A stretch of 64,000 bases of DNA from Erythrobacter sp. (lineage in GTDB: Bacteria; Pseudomonadota; Alphaproteobacteria; Sphingomonadales; Sphingomonadaceae). Of the stretch, positions 56,927 through 64,000 are shown piece after piece; the stretch's first letter is position 1; each line of letters opens with the position of its first letter. The stretch is taken from positions 248,001-312,000 of the forward strand of contig NZ_JAMWYX010000002.1 in assembly GCF_024305245.1 (NCBI RefSeq). Reading direction: 5' to 3'. The notes below the pieces were generated by a model, which worked only from the letters and a program-made list of their open reading frames with translations, ran no database searches and had not been told where the DNA came from. A program made the position numbers and the translations under genes.

Positions 56927-57729
56927 CAATCAGAACCATCCTCGTCGATGACGAGAAACTCGCCATTCAGGGCCTGCAACTGCGGCTTCAGCCGCATGAG
57001 GATGTCGAGATCATCGACACCTGCGCCAACGGCCGCGAGGCGATCCGCAAGATCAAGACCGAGAAGCCCGATCTCGTCTTCCTCGACATCCAGATGCCCG
57101 GTTTCGACGGGTTTTCCGTGGTCAAGGGCGTGATGGACATCGAACCCCCCCTGTTCGTGTTCGTCACCGCTTACGAGGAACACGCGATCCGCGCGTTCGA
57201 AGCGAACGCCGTCAATTACCTGATGAAGCCGGTCGACGAACAGAAGTTGGCCGATACCATCGAGCGCGTGCGCCAGCGTCTTGCCGAGAAGAAATCGGCC
57301 GAGGACGCCGAACAACTGCTCGACGTGCTCAGCGAGATCGCGCCGGAACGTGCCGCCGATTTCGTCGAGACCACCGCGACAACGACCGAAAGCGCCGACC
57401 GGTTCGAAAAGCTGATCAACATCAAGGATCGCGGCCAGATCTTCCGCGTCGAGGTGGATTCGATCGAGCATATCGAGGCCGCGGGCGATTACATGATCAT
57501 CTCCACCGGTGACAATTCGCTGGTGCTGCGCGAGACGATGAAGGATCTCGAACGTCGGCTCGACCCGCGCAAGTTCCAGCGCGTGCACCGCTCCACCATC
57601 GTGAATCTCGATCTGGTGCGGCAGGTGAAGCCGCACACCAACGGCGAATGCTTCCTGGTGCTGGAAAGCGGAGCCGAGGTGAAGGTGAGCCGGTCGTACC
57701 GCGACGTGGTGGCAAGATTTGTCCACTAA
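56923..57729 (+). CDS. LytTR-family response regulator
   Basis: The 268-residue regulator has a receiver domain with DDE at 9-11, phospho-acceptor Asp55 (LVFLDIQMPGFDG) and Lys in YLMKPVD. A linker with Ala/Glu/Thr-rich sequence leads to a LytTR DNA-binding domain at about 160-268 (FQRVHRSTIVNLDLVRQV, LESGAEVKVSRSYR). It is co-translated with the kinase gene. Targets are not obvious nearby. Confidence 0.95.
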   Translation: MTIRTILVDDEKLAIQGLQLRLQPHEDVEIIDTCANGREAIRKIKTEKPDLVFLDIQMPGFDGFSVVKGVMDIEPPLFVFVTAYEEHAIRAFEANAVNYLMKPVDEQKLADTIERVRQRLAEKKSAEDAEQLLDVLSEIAPERAADFVETTATTTESADRFEKLINIKDRGQIFRVEVDSIEHIEAAGDYMIISTGDNSLVLRETMKDLERRLDPRKFQRVHRSTIVNLDLVRQVKPHTNGECFLVLESGAEVKVSRSYRDVVARFVH

Positions 57730-57732
57730 CTT

Positions 57733-57823
57733 CCGTTCGCCCTGAGCTTGTCGAAGGGCTGCACTTTACTTTCCACTTCGGTATGGAAGGAAGGCAGCGC
57801 TTCGACAGGCTCAGCACGAACGG
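57733..57823. repeat. REP-like inverted repeat, copy 2
   Basis: The left arm (57733-57758) is identical to the arm at 32737-32762. The right arm (57798-57823) is an imperfect complement with a few changes. It ends in CGGGAGTGGGA, which supplies the ribosome binding region of nadC. Confidence 0.85.
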
Positions 57824-57831
57824 GAGTGGGA

Positions 57832-58704
57832 ATGCCATTCGAATCAACCGGCTTCGACCTTGCCAAGTTCGTCCGTGAAACCCTTGCCGAAGACCTCGGT
57901 GAAGGGCTTCCCGGCGGCGGGCGCGATGTGACCAGCGAAAGCGTGATTCCGGCGGACGCACGCTTTACCGGTGTGATGGATAGCCGCGATGCCATTGTGG
58001 TGGCAGGCCTGCCGCTTGCCGAAGCGTTCTTCCGGGCTCTCGATCCGGACTGCACCATCGAAAGCCTCGCCCATGATGGCGACAAGGTGGCGGCGGGCAC
58101 CGATCTGATGCGGATCGCAGGCAAGGCCCGCGCGCTGCTGACGGCGGAGCGCAGCGCGCTCAATATTGTCCAGCACCTGTCGGGCATCGCTACGCTGACG
58201 CAGGCCTATGTCACCGCGATGCGGGGGCCGGATGGCAACCCCGCCTGCACCTTGCTCGATACCCGCAAGACCATTCCCGGCCTGCGTTTCCTCGAGAAAT
58301 ACGCGACCCGCATGGGCGGCGCGCAGAACCACCGGATGGGGCTGTGGGACGCGGCGATGATCAAGGACAATCACGTCGCGGTCGCCGGCAATGTCGGCGA
58401 GGCGGTGCGGCGTGCGCGCGATGCCGGGGTGGCGAAAATCATCTGCGAGGTCGACCGGATCGACCAGATCGAACCCGCACTGGCAGCAGGCGCGCATCAT
58501 CTGCTGCTCGATAATATGGCCCCTGCAACCTTGCGTGAAGCCGTGGCGCTGGTCGCAGGCCGCGTGCCGACCGAGGCGAGCGGAGGCGTGAACCTCGATA
58601 CGATTGCGGCGAGGGCGGCGAGCGGGGTGGACTACATCTCGGTCGGGCGGCTGACTCAGAGCGCGCCTGCGGCGGATATCGGGCTGGATTTCAAGCCAGC
58701 ATGA
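57832..58704 (+). CDS. nadC: Nicotinate-nucleotide pyrophosphorylase (carboxylating)
   Basis: The 290-residue enzyme makes nicotinate mononucleotide from quinolinate and PRPP in NAD synthesis. Seen: EDLGEGLPGGGRDVTSE, AERSALNIVQHLSGIAT, LDTRKTIPGLRFLEKYA, GGAQNHRMGL, MIKDNH, and the C-terminal SGGVNLDT with DYISVGRLTQSA. The ATG at 57832 is immediately downstream of the REP-like repeat. The next membrane-protein gene overlaps its stop by four bases. Confidence 0.97.
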   Translation: MPFESTGFDLAKFVRETLAEDLGEGLPGGGRDVTSESVIPADARFTGVMDSRDAIVVAGLPLAEAFFRALDPDCTIESLAHDGDKVAAGTDLMRIAGKARALLTAERSALNIVQHLSGIATLTQAYVTAMRGPDGNPACTLLDTRKTIPGLRFLEKYATRMGGAQNHRMGLWDAAMIKDNHVAVAGNVGEAVRRARDAGVAKIICEVDRIDQIEPALAAGAHHLLLDNMAPATLREAVALVAGRVPTEASGGVNLDTIAARAASGVDYISVGRLTQSAPAADIGLDFKPA

Positions 58705-59153
58705 AATGGCGCAAGGGGCCGCGGCCTTGGCCGATCCATCTGTTTGCCGCCATATTCCTGATGGCCGGTGCATGGGAGTTGGCTTACAGGCTGGCAGTGC
58801 TTCACCGGTTTCAGATGCAGTTGGCGGGGCAAACCCTGAGCGAGGACTGGATCATCGTCTTCTTTTCCGCACGATTCACAATCGTCTGCATTCCCGTGAT
58901 CGCGATCTGGCTGTTCGGCAGCAGGGTTGCGCGCTGGCTCATCACGATCATGACCGTCTGGGCAACCCTGACCGTCCTTTCACAATTCGACATGGCTCGC
59001 CTGCAGCGGACCATTGGTATGAACCCTCTCGACATCTGGTACCGCTATGGGGCCAGGCTGGCCTATATTTTCGCCGTCGCGCTCCTGTTTATTCCGGCAG
59101 CGCGCCGCTGGTTTGCGCGCCAGCAGGAGACGGTAGAGGAGATTTTCGAATAG
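58701..59153 (+). CDS. Four-helix membrane protein of unknown function
   Basis: The 150-residue protein starts with a basic stretch (MKWRKGPRPWP) and has four predicted membrane helices at about 12-32, 48-70, 76-98 and 112-132. It has a polar C-terminus. No family is recognised. The ATG overlaps the nadC stop (ATGA), so it is co-translated with nadC, but there is no sign of a role in NAD metabolism. Confidence 0.75.
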   Translation: MKWRKGPRPWPIHLFAAIFLMAGAWELAYRLAVLHRFQMQLAGQTLSEDWIIVFFSARFTIVCIPVIAIWLFGSRVARWLITIMTVWATLTVLSQFDMARLQRTIGMNPLDIWYRYGARLAYIFAVALLFIPAARRWFARQQETVEEIFE

Positions 59154-59211
59154 ACTCGTCCACCCAAGGTGTTAGCTTGCCGAGGTATCCAAGCGCACAA
59201 GGGGGATTGTC

Positions 59212-59646
59212 ATGCGACCGGCTTCCATCACCATGTTCGATCGGCTCTTCCTCGGCGGGCTCGCGCTCGGTCTGGTCAATACCGCGATTGCCTATAATTC
59301 GACCATGGAGCAGCTTCAGGCTGACCCGGCCGTCGCGGAACTGGGTCTGGCAACGCCGGGCTTCTTCATCGGCTCGGCTGCCTTCGGCTATGGGATCTCG
59401 CTGCTGTTGTGGTTCCTGATCTCGCGCAAGGCCAATAATGTCGCGAAATGGATCCTGACGGTGCTGACTGTGATCGGGGCGTTGATGGTCCCGCTTTCGC
59501 TCGGCGAACTGGACCTGTTTGCAAGCATCGTCACGGTCATCGCGACCGTGCTGCAGGTGGCTGCGGTCTGGATGCTGTTCCGGCCCGATGCGAAATCGTG
59601 GTTCGAACACGGGCCCGGCGGCATGGATCCAGCCACGTTCGAATAG
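59212..59646 (+). CDS. Small four-helix membrane protein of unknown function
   Basis: The 144-residue protein has four hydrophobic segments (about 10-27, 46-66, 75-94, 100-122). The first includes FLGGLALGLVNTAIAYN. The tail FRPDAKSWFEHGPGGMDP is hydrophilic. No function is assigned. It lies 58 bases after the preceding membrane protein and 4 bases before the RNase gene. Confidence 0.72.
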   Translation: MRPASITMFDRLFLGGLALGLVNTAIAYNSTMEQLQADPAVAELGLATPGFFIGSAAFGYGISLLLWFLISRKANNVAKWILTVLTVIGALMVPLSLGELDLFASIVTVIATVLQVAAVWMLFRPDAKSWFEHGPGGMDPATFE

Positions 59647-59650
59647 CGCC

Positions 59651-60358
59651 ATGAAAGCGGCCCTGCTGCGGACCGCGCTGGCGCTGGTGACGCTCGCGCC
59701 GGTTCCCGCCTTCGCTCAGGCCTATCAATGCCGCGCTCCGGCAGTACGCAGCGTGCCGCAGGTCGCACCCGACGGGCCGCGCCGGACGCTGCCGGTGACG
59801 GGCTACACCCTCGCGCTCAGCTGGTCGCCGGAGTTCTGCAAGCCGCGCAAGGATGCCCGTGCGCACGCGGCGCAATGCAGTGGTAGCAATGGCAGCTTCG
59901 GGCTTGTCGTGCACGGGCTGTGGCCCGAAAGCGGCGGCACCTGGCCGCAGTGGTGCGCCGCAAAGACAAGCCTCACACCTGCTGAAATCCGCAGCGCGAT
60001 GTGCATGATGCCATCGGCGCGGCTCGTCGCGCGGCAATGGGCTAAGCATGGCAGCTGCATGGTCAAACGACCTTCCAATTACCTCAAGGTCACGCGCATC
60101 CTGTGGCAATCCCTGCGCATCCCCGATTACGACCGCATTAGCCGCGAGGAAGGGCTGACAGCAGGCCGCATCCGCGCCGCCTTCGCCGATGCCAATCCCG
60201 GCATTCCCGAAAGCGCGATCGGGGTGAAGCTCAACGCGCGCGGGTGGCTGGAGGAAATCCGCCTGTGCTACGCCAAGACCTTCCGGCCGGCTCGCTGCAC
60301 AGCCGCGCGGCTTGGCGCGAAGGAAACGGCACCGGCCAAAATCTGGCGCGGGTTGTAG
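59651..60358 (+). CDS. Secreted ribonuclease T2
   Basis: The product has 235 residues with a signal peptide (about 1-22, ending AFAQ). The two T2 active-site blocks are GLVVHGLWPE (His88) and WAKHGSC (His133), with TLALSWSPEFC upstream. Several Cys suit an extracytoplasmic enzyme. The usual Glu of the second block (HEWxKHG) is Gln here (RQWAKHG). It cleaves RNA through 2',3'-cyclic phosphates, probably to scavenge nucleotides. The start ATG at 59651 is set by the signal peptide. Confidence 0.93.
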   Translation: MKAALLRTALALVTLAPVPAFAQAYQCRAPAVRSVPQVAPDGPRRTLPVTGYTLALSWSPEFCKPRKDARAHAAQCSGSNGSFGLVVHGLWPESGGTWPQWCAAKTSLTPAEIRSAMCMMPSARLVARQWAKHGSCMVKRPSNYLKVTRILWQSLRIPDYDRISREEGLTAGRIRAAFADANPGIPESAIGVKLNARGWLEEIRLCYAKTFRPARCTAARLGAKETAPAKIWRGL

Positions 60359-60364
60359 CCCCGC

Positions 60365-60598
60365 TCAGCGGTTCGCCACCAGCCAGACCCTGATTGCGCT
60401 GGCGAGGCCGGGCGGGGTGGGCGACTTGATCCGCTCGGCATCGATCCGCCCCACCAGCGCCGCCACTGCGATGCCCTCGGCCTCGGCCTCGGCGCGCAGC
60501 ATGTCCCAGAACAGCGGTTCGAGGCTGATCGAGGTCTTGTGCCCCGCAATCGCGACCGAGCGCTTGACCGGGGGATGATAGGGCGAGGACGGCTGCAT
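60365..60598 (-). CDS. Ribbon-helix-helix domain protein (RHH_4)
   Basis: The 77-residue protein contains VKRSVAIAGHKTSISLEPLF followed by WDMLRAEAEAEGIAVAALVG. This is the sheet-helix-helix pattern of the RHH_4 family common in alphaproteobacteria. It is probably DNA-binding, with unknown targets. Convergent with the RNase T2 gene (6-base gap). Confidence 0.8.
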   Translation of the reverse strand: MQPSSPYHPPVKRSVAIAGHKTSISLEPLFWDMLRAEAEAEGIAVAALVGRIDAERIKSPTPPGLASAIRVWLVANR

Positions 60599-60815
60599 CA
60601 CGCGGCTGTAGCAGGATTGGTGGGGCCTGTCCGCTACCCGCAGCGCTGACTTACCGACACAGGATGATGAACCATCCCATGATGCGCACCGCCGCCAACG
60701 CGGCCATAGGCTCGCATCGCGCGGGCTTGTTTTCCTGTTCTGGACAGTGTCACATGCTTTACCAACAGGGCGCAGGCAGCCAGGCCAGACAGCCCGCCCA
60801 GGAGAGAGAACCAGC

Positions 60816-61688
60816 ATGACCGACTACACCCAGATCACCGTGGAAAAGTCCGGCGGGATCGCCACGATCACCCTGAACCGGCCCGAGAAGATGAACGCCT
60901 ATACCCGCACCATGGGCGCTGAGATCATCGCGGCGATGGACGATCTCGACGCCGATGATGCGGTCCGGGCCGTGATCTTCACCGGTTCGGGCGAGCGCGC
61001 CTTTTGCGCGGGCGCCGATCTGACGCCCGAGGATGGCGGGCAGGTGTTCGCGAGCGGGGATGAGGTGGAAGACCTGTCCGATCCCCGCGTCCGCGACGGC
61101 GGCGGTTTGCTCACTCTGCGACTGTTCGAAAGCAAGAAGCCGCTGATCTCGGCCTGCAACGGCGTGGCGGTCGGCGTGGGCGCGACGATGCAGCTGGCGA
61201 TGGACGTCCGCCTTGCCAGCAGCACCGCGCGCTATGGCTTCGTCTTCGCGCGGCGCGGGATCGTACCCGAAGCGGCATCGAGCTGGTTTCTGCCGCGCAT
61301 CGTCGGCATCAGTCAGGCGTTGGAGTGGTGTTACACCGGCCGCATATTCGATGCCGAGGAAGCGAGGGCGGGCGGGCTGGTGCGATCGGTCCATGCGCCC
61401 GATGATCTGCTCATCGCCGCACGCACACTGGCGACCGAAATCGCCGACAACACCTCGGCCATTTCGGTGGCGATGACGCGGGCGATGATGTGGCGGCTGA
61501 TGAGCGCGGATCACCCCATGGAAGCGCACAAGATCGATAGCCGCGCGATCTACCGCCTGTCGCGCGGAGCCGACGCGCAGGAGGGGATCGCCAGCTTCCT
61601 GGATAAGCGCCGCCCGATGTATCCCGGCAAGGTCAGCGCCGATATGCCCGATTTCTACCCTTGGTGGGACGAGCGCACCTATGAATGA
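60816..61688 (+). CDS. Enoyl-CoA hydratase/isomerase (crotonase) family protein
   Basis: The 290-residue product has oxyanion-hole segments AFCAGADLTPE and NGVAVGVGATMQLAMD. The candidate catalytic Glu is in RRGIVPEAASSWFLPRIVG. The C-terminus has the trimerisation helices and FYPWWDER. It would hydrate or isomerise enoyl-CoA esters. AGGAGAGAG precedes the ATG. The MarR gene overlaps its end by 8 bases, which suggests autoregulation of a fatty-acid or aromatic acid step. Confidence 0.93.
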   Translation: MTDYTQITVEKSGGIATITLNRPEKMNAYTRTMGAEIIAAMDDLDADDAVRAVIFTGSGERAFCAGADLTPEDGGQVFASGDEVEDLSDPRVRDGGGLLTLRLFESKKPLISACNGVAVGVGATMQLAMDVRLASSTARYGFVFARRGIVPEAASSWFLPRIVGISQALEWCYTGRIFDAEEARAGGLVRSVHAPDDLLIAARTLATEIADNTSAISVAMTRAMMWRLMSADHPMEAHKIDSRAIYRLSRGADAQEGIASFLDKRRPMYPGKVSADMPDFYPWWDERTYE

Positions 61689-62226
61689 TGAGGATGCTGC
61701 GTCTTCGGTGTCGCCGGTTGAGAGGCCGGGGCAGGGGGCGGGTCAGAAGGCCGGGCGGCTCGCCGGGTTCCTGCCCTATCAGCTATCGGTCGCCTCCAAT
61801 GCGGTCAGCGATCTGATCTCCGAACGGTATCGCCGGCGATTTGCGCTCAAGATCCCCGAATGGCGCGTGATGGCGATGCTGGGGGATACGGCCGAGGCGG
61901 GCGGGGGAGCAATGACGCAGCGGGCGCTGACGGCGGCGACCCTGATGGACAAGGTCGCCGTGAACCGTGCGGTCAAGGTGCTGGAGGAACGCGGGCTGGT
62001 GGCGCGGGTGGCCAATCCGGTGGACGGGCGATCGCACCTGCTGGCTCTGACAGAGGAGGGCCGATCAATCCATGCCGAGGTCATGCCGCTGGCGCTGGCG
62101 ACTGAACGCGATCTGCTGGCGGGGCTCGATCCGGACGAGGTCGATGCGGTTCGCAGGGTGCTGGCGGGCCTGCGTGAGCGGGCGCGCCGGCTGGCGGAGG
62201 GCGGGGACGAGCTGCCGAACGGGTAA
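61681..62226 (+). CDS. MarR-family transcriptional regulator
   Basis: The 181-residue protein has a winged helix: IPEWRVMAMLGD, MTQRALTAATLMDKVAVNRA as recognition region, LEERGLVARVANPVDGRSH as wing, and LTEEGRSIHAEV. It is translationally linked to the enoyl-CoA hydratase gene (8-base overlap). It probably represses it in response to an acyl-CoA or aromatic acid ligand. Confidence 0.93.
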   Translation: MNDEDAASSVSPVERPGQGAGQKAGRLAGFLPYQLSVASNAVSDLISERYRRRFALKIPEWRVMAMLGDTAEAGGGAMTQRALTAATLMDKVAVNRAVKVLEERGLVARVANPVDGRSHLLALTEEGRSIHAEVMPLALATERDLLAGLDPDEVDAVRRVLAGLRERARRLAEGGDELPNG

Positions 62227-62230
62227 GCAT

Positions 62231-62259
62231 TGGCGGCGGGCCTGTTCGACCCGCCGCCA
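62231..62259. terminator. Bidirectional terminator hairpin between marR and tadC
   Basis: A 10-bp perfect stem TGGCGGCGGG (62231-62240) pairs with its complement (62250-62259), with a 9-base loop and TTT after. It lies in the 39-bp gap between convergent genes. Confidence 0.75.
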
Positions 62260-62265
62260 TTTGCA

Positions 62266-63288
62266 TTAGCCCGCTGCGCCGCCGAAGCCGCCTTCACCCA
62301 TCAGTGCGTCCGAGATGGAACAGGCTGCCGGGCCGAGAATAACGATGAACAGCGTTGGCAGGATGAACAGAATCAACGGCACGGTCATGATCGCCGGCAG
62401 GCGCGCGGCCTTCTCTTCGGCGCGCATCATACGTTCGTTGCGGAACTCGGCCGACAGCACGCGCAGTGCGCTTGCCAAGGGGGTCCCGTAACGCTCGGTC
62501 TGGACCATGGTGGTGACCACGCCCTTTACCGCTTCGAGATTTACGCGGTAGGCGAGGTTGTTGAATGCCAGCCGGCGTTCGTTGAGGAACGACAGCTCGA
62601 TTGCTGTCAGCGCGAATTCGTCGCCCAGTTCAGGATAGGCACGGCCCAGTTCCTTGGCGACGCGGTTGAAGGCGGCATCGACGGTCAGACCGGCCTCGGC
62701 GCAGATCACCAGCAGATCGAGCGCATCGGGCAGGCCCTTCTGGATTTCCTTGGTGCGCTTGGAAGCCTTGTTGCCGAGGTAGATTTCCGGCCCCTTGTAG
62801 GACAGGAAGATGGAGCCTGCAAAGACGCAGAGCCTGGTCATCGGACCCCAGTCGGGCCAGAATTCGATGCCGTAAACCAGAAAGCCCACAAGGCCGCCCA
62901 GAAGCAGCGGCAGAATCGCACGCGCACCGATGATGAAGTAGGCCAGCTCGTTGTTGCGATAACCGGCATGCGCCAGCTTCTGCTGAATGGCCTTGATCTG
63001 GCTGTCCTGCAGAACATTGAACTTGCTGAGGTTTTCCTTGACCTTATCAGTCGAATTGCTGCGCCGGAGCAGGCGCGTGCGCTTTTTCGTGGCCGAGGTG
63101 ACGATCCCCGCCTTCAGCTGTTCACGCCGGGCTTCCAGCACTTTGACGCGCTTGGCCATCGGATCGCGGATCGTGACTGCGGCATAGATCGCCAATACCA
63201 TGGCGAAGGCAGCAAGGCCGGCGAGTACGGTCCCGACCATGATCACGTCGAAACCAAGCAGCATGGGGCCGTTAGGTTGGTCAAGCAT
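62266..63288 (-). CDS. tadC: Type II secretion system F family protein TadC
   Basis: The 340-residue inner membrane protein has an N-terminal helix near 12-35 and a cytoplasmic T2SSF domain (GLPDALDLLVICAEAGLTVDA, VQTERYGTPLASALRVL). C-terminal helices include PAIMTVPLILFILPTLFIVI. It forms the platform of the Flp/tad pilus assembly machine together with TadB. tadB is 15 bases upstream on the same strand. Confidence 0.93.
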   Translation of the reverse strand: MLDQPNGPMLLGFDVIMVGTVLAGLAAFAMVLAIYAAVTIRDPMAKRVKVLEARREQLKAGIVTSATKKRTRLLRRSNSTDKVKENLSKFNVLQDSQIKAIQQKLAHAGYRNNELAYFIIGARAILPLLLGGLVGFLVYGIEFWPDWGPMTRLCVFAGSIFLSYKGPEIYLGNKASKRTKEIQKGLPDALDLLVICAEAGLTVDAAFNRVAKELGRAYPELGDEFALTAIELSFLNERRLAFNNLAYRVNLEAVKGVVTTMVQTERYGTPLASALRVLSAEFRNERMMRAEEKAARLPAIMTVPLILFILPTLFIVILGPAACSISDALMGEGGFGGAAG

Positions 63289-63303
63289 CGCTGTGTTCCC
63301 GGA

Positions 63304-64000
63304 TCAGATTTCGAAATTGACCATCTTGGCCATGATGAAGACCCCGATGCTCATCCACGTAAGGCCGCCCAGGCCCGCCACGATCAGGCGATCGTCGCTG
63401 AAGAACCCGCCCAGATATTCGGGGTTCACCCACATGATCATCGCGAACACGATGAACGGGAGCGAGCCGACGATGTATGCCGATGCCTTGGATTCGGAAC
63501 TCATCGCCTTGATCTTGAGCTTCATCTGCGCGCGCTTGCGCAGCACGTCCGCCAGGTTCGAGAGGGTTTCGGCAAGGTTGCCGCCCGTTTCCCGCTGGAT
63601 CGCCAGAGTGATGGTGAAGAAGTTGAATTCGGGGATGCCCAGCCGGTCGCCGGCATCCTGCAATGCGTCTTCCATGGTCTTGCCGACCTTGATGCGATCG
63701 ACGATCCCGCGGAACTCGATCCCCACCGGGCCGGGCACTTCCTGTGCGATCACGCCCAAGGTCTCGGTTACCGGCAGGCCCGAACGCAGGCCGCGGACCA
63801 GCAGTTCAAGCCCGTCGGGAAACTTGCTGACAAACGCATTGGTGCGCTTGTTGATGAAGTAATTGACCACGAGATGCGGAAAACCCGCCCCCACCGCTGC
63901 GCCGATCCCGAGCGAAAGCAAAACCGCGCCGCTCTGGATGAAAATGATCACTGCAATTGCCAGCGCGAGCCCGACCGAAGAATAGATGTACTGCGACACA
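63304..64000 (-). CDS. tadB: TadB, type II secretion system F family protein (truncated by window end)
   Basis: About 232 residues are visible and the frame is open to the right edge. It shows ELLVRGLRSGLPVTETLG, the T2SSF core FNFFTITLAIQRETGGNLAE and two C-terminal helices. TadB is normally longer (about 320), and its N-terminal cytoplasmic part is missing, so the Met near 63999 is probably internal. tadA and other pilus genes are expected beyond the window. Confidence 0.9.
   Translation of the reverse strand, partial: VSQYIYSSVGLALAIAVIIFIQSGAVLLSLGIGAAVGAGFPHLVVNYFINKRTNAFVSKFPDGLELLVRGLRSGLPVTETLGVIAQEVPGPVGIEFRGIVDRIKVGKTMEDALQDAGDRLGIPEFNFFTITLAIQRETGGNLAETLSNLADVLRKRAQMKLKIKAMSSESKASAYIVGSLPFIVFAMIMWVNPEYLGGFFSDDRLIVAGLGGLTWMSIGVFIMAKMVNFEI

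Overview
The window is chromosomal DNA of a high-GC alphaproteobacterium, most likely a sphingomonad of the Erythrobacter/Porphyrobacter group. The evidence is three large TonB-dependent receptors, an S9 peptidase beside one of them, sphingomonad-type small secreted proteins, MmcB with an alphaproteobacterial GTTC-N7-GTTC SOS box, a CtrA-like TTAA-N7-TTAA box and tad pilus genes. I count about 51 protein genes, two of them cut by the window ends, plus one tRNA-Arg(CCG). There is no rRNA, CRISPR array or intact transposon.

Layout. 0-1 kb: an OmpW-type porin and a perfect 42-bp palindrome containing a canonical parS site. 1-10.7 kb: an acetate module with a DcaP-like porin divergent from acs, then the CrbR regulator, the CrbS transporter-kinase, and a two-subunit Na+/acetate-type symporter. 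10.8-20.2 kb: small lipoproteins, an M16 protease, a penicillin/AHL acylase and ClpB. 20.6-31.4 kb: two TonB receptors, one paired with an S9 peptidase and one with a TPR-2-oxoglutarate oxygenase. 31.5-33.6 kb: a thiolase and a short-chain hydroxyacyl-CoA dehydrogenase separated by a REP-like inverted repeat. 33.9-37.4 kb: lipid-linked sugar transfer (GT2, methyltransferase, GtrA, GT87).

37.5-48.0 kb is the most distinctive region. A divergent pair of transcription units encodes a HAPMO-like Baeyer-Villiger monooxygenase with a translationally coupled serine hydrolase in one direction. The other direction encodes a TonB receptor, an iron-type alcohol dehydrogenase, a TetR regulator, an acyl-CoA ligase and a cytochrome P450. 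Together these enzymes can form hydroxylation -> ketone -> ester/lactone -> acid -> acyl-CoA, so I propose an uncharacterised, receptor-fed pathway for a hydrophobic alcohol or ketone. The block ends at the 3' end of tRNA-Arg, a common integration site.

48.4-64 kb is ordinary chromosome: mmcB with its SOS box, a sterol-desaturase-type hydroxylase, an acidic PAS protein, a secreted M48-DsbA-M48 operon, a LytS/LytTR two-component pair, nadC, membrane proteins, RNase T2, an enoyl-CoA hydratase/MarR pair, and tadC/tadB running off the right end.

All calls come from reading the sequence and its translations; no database search was run.
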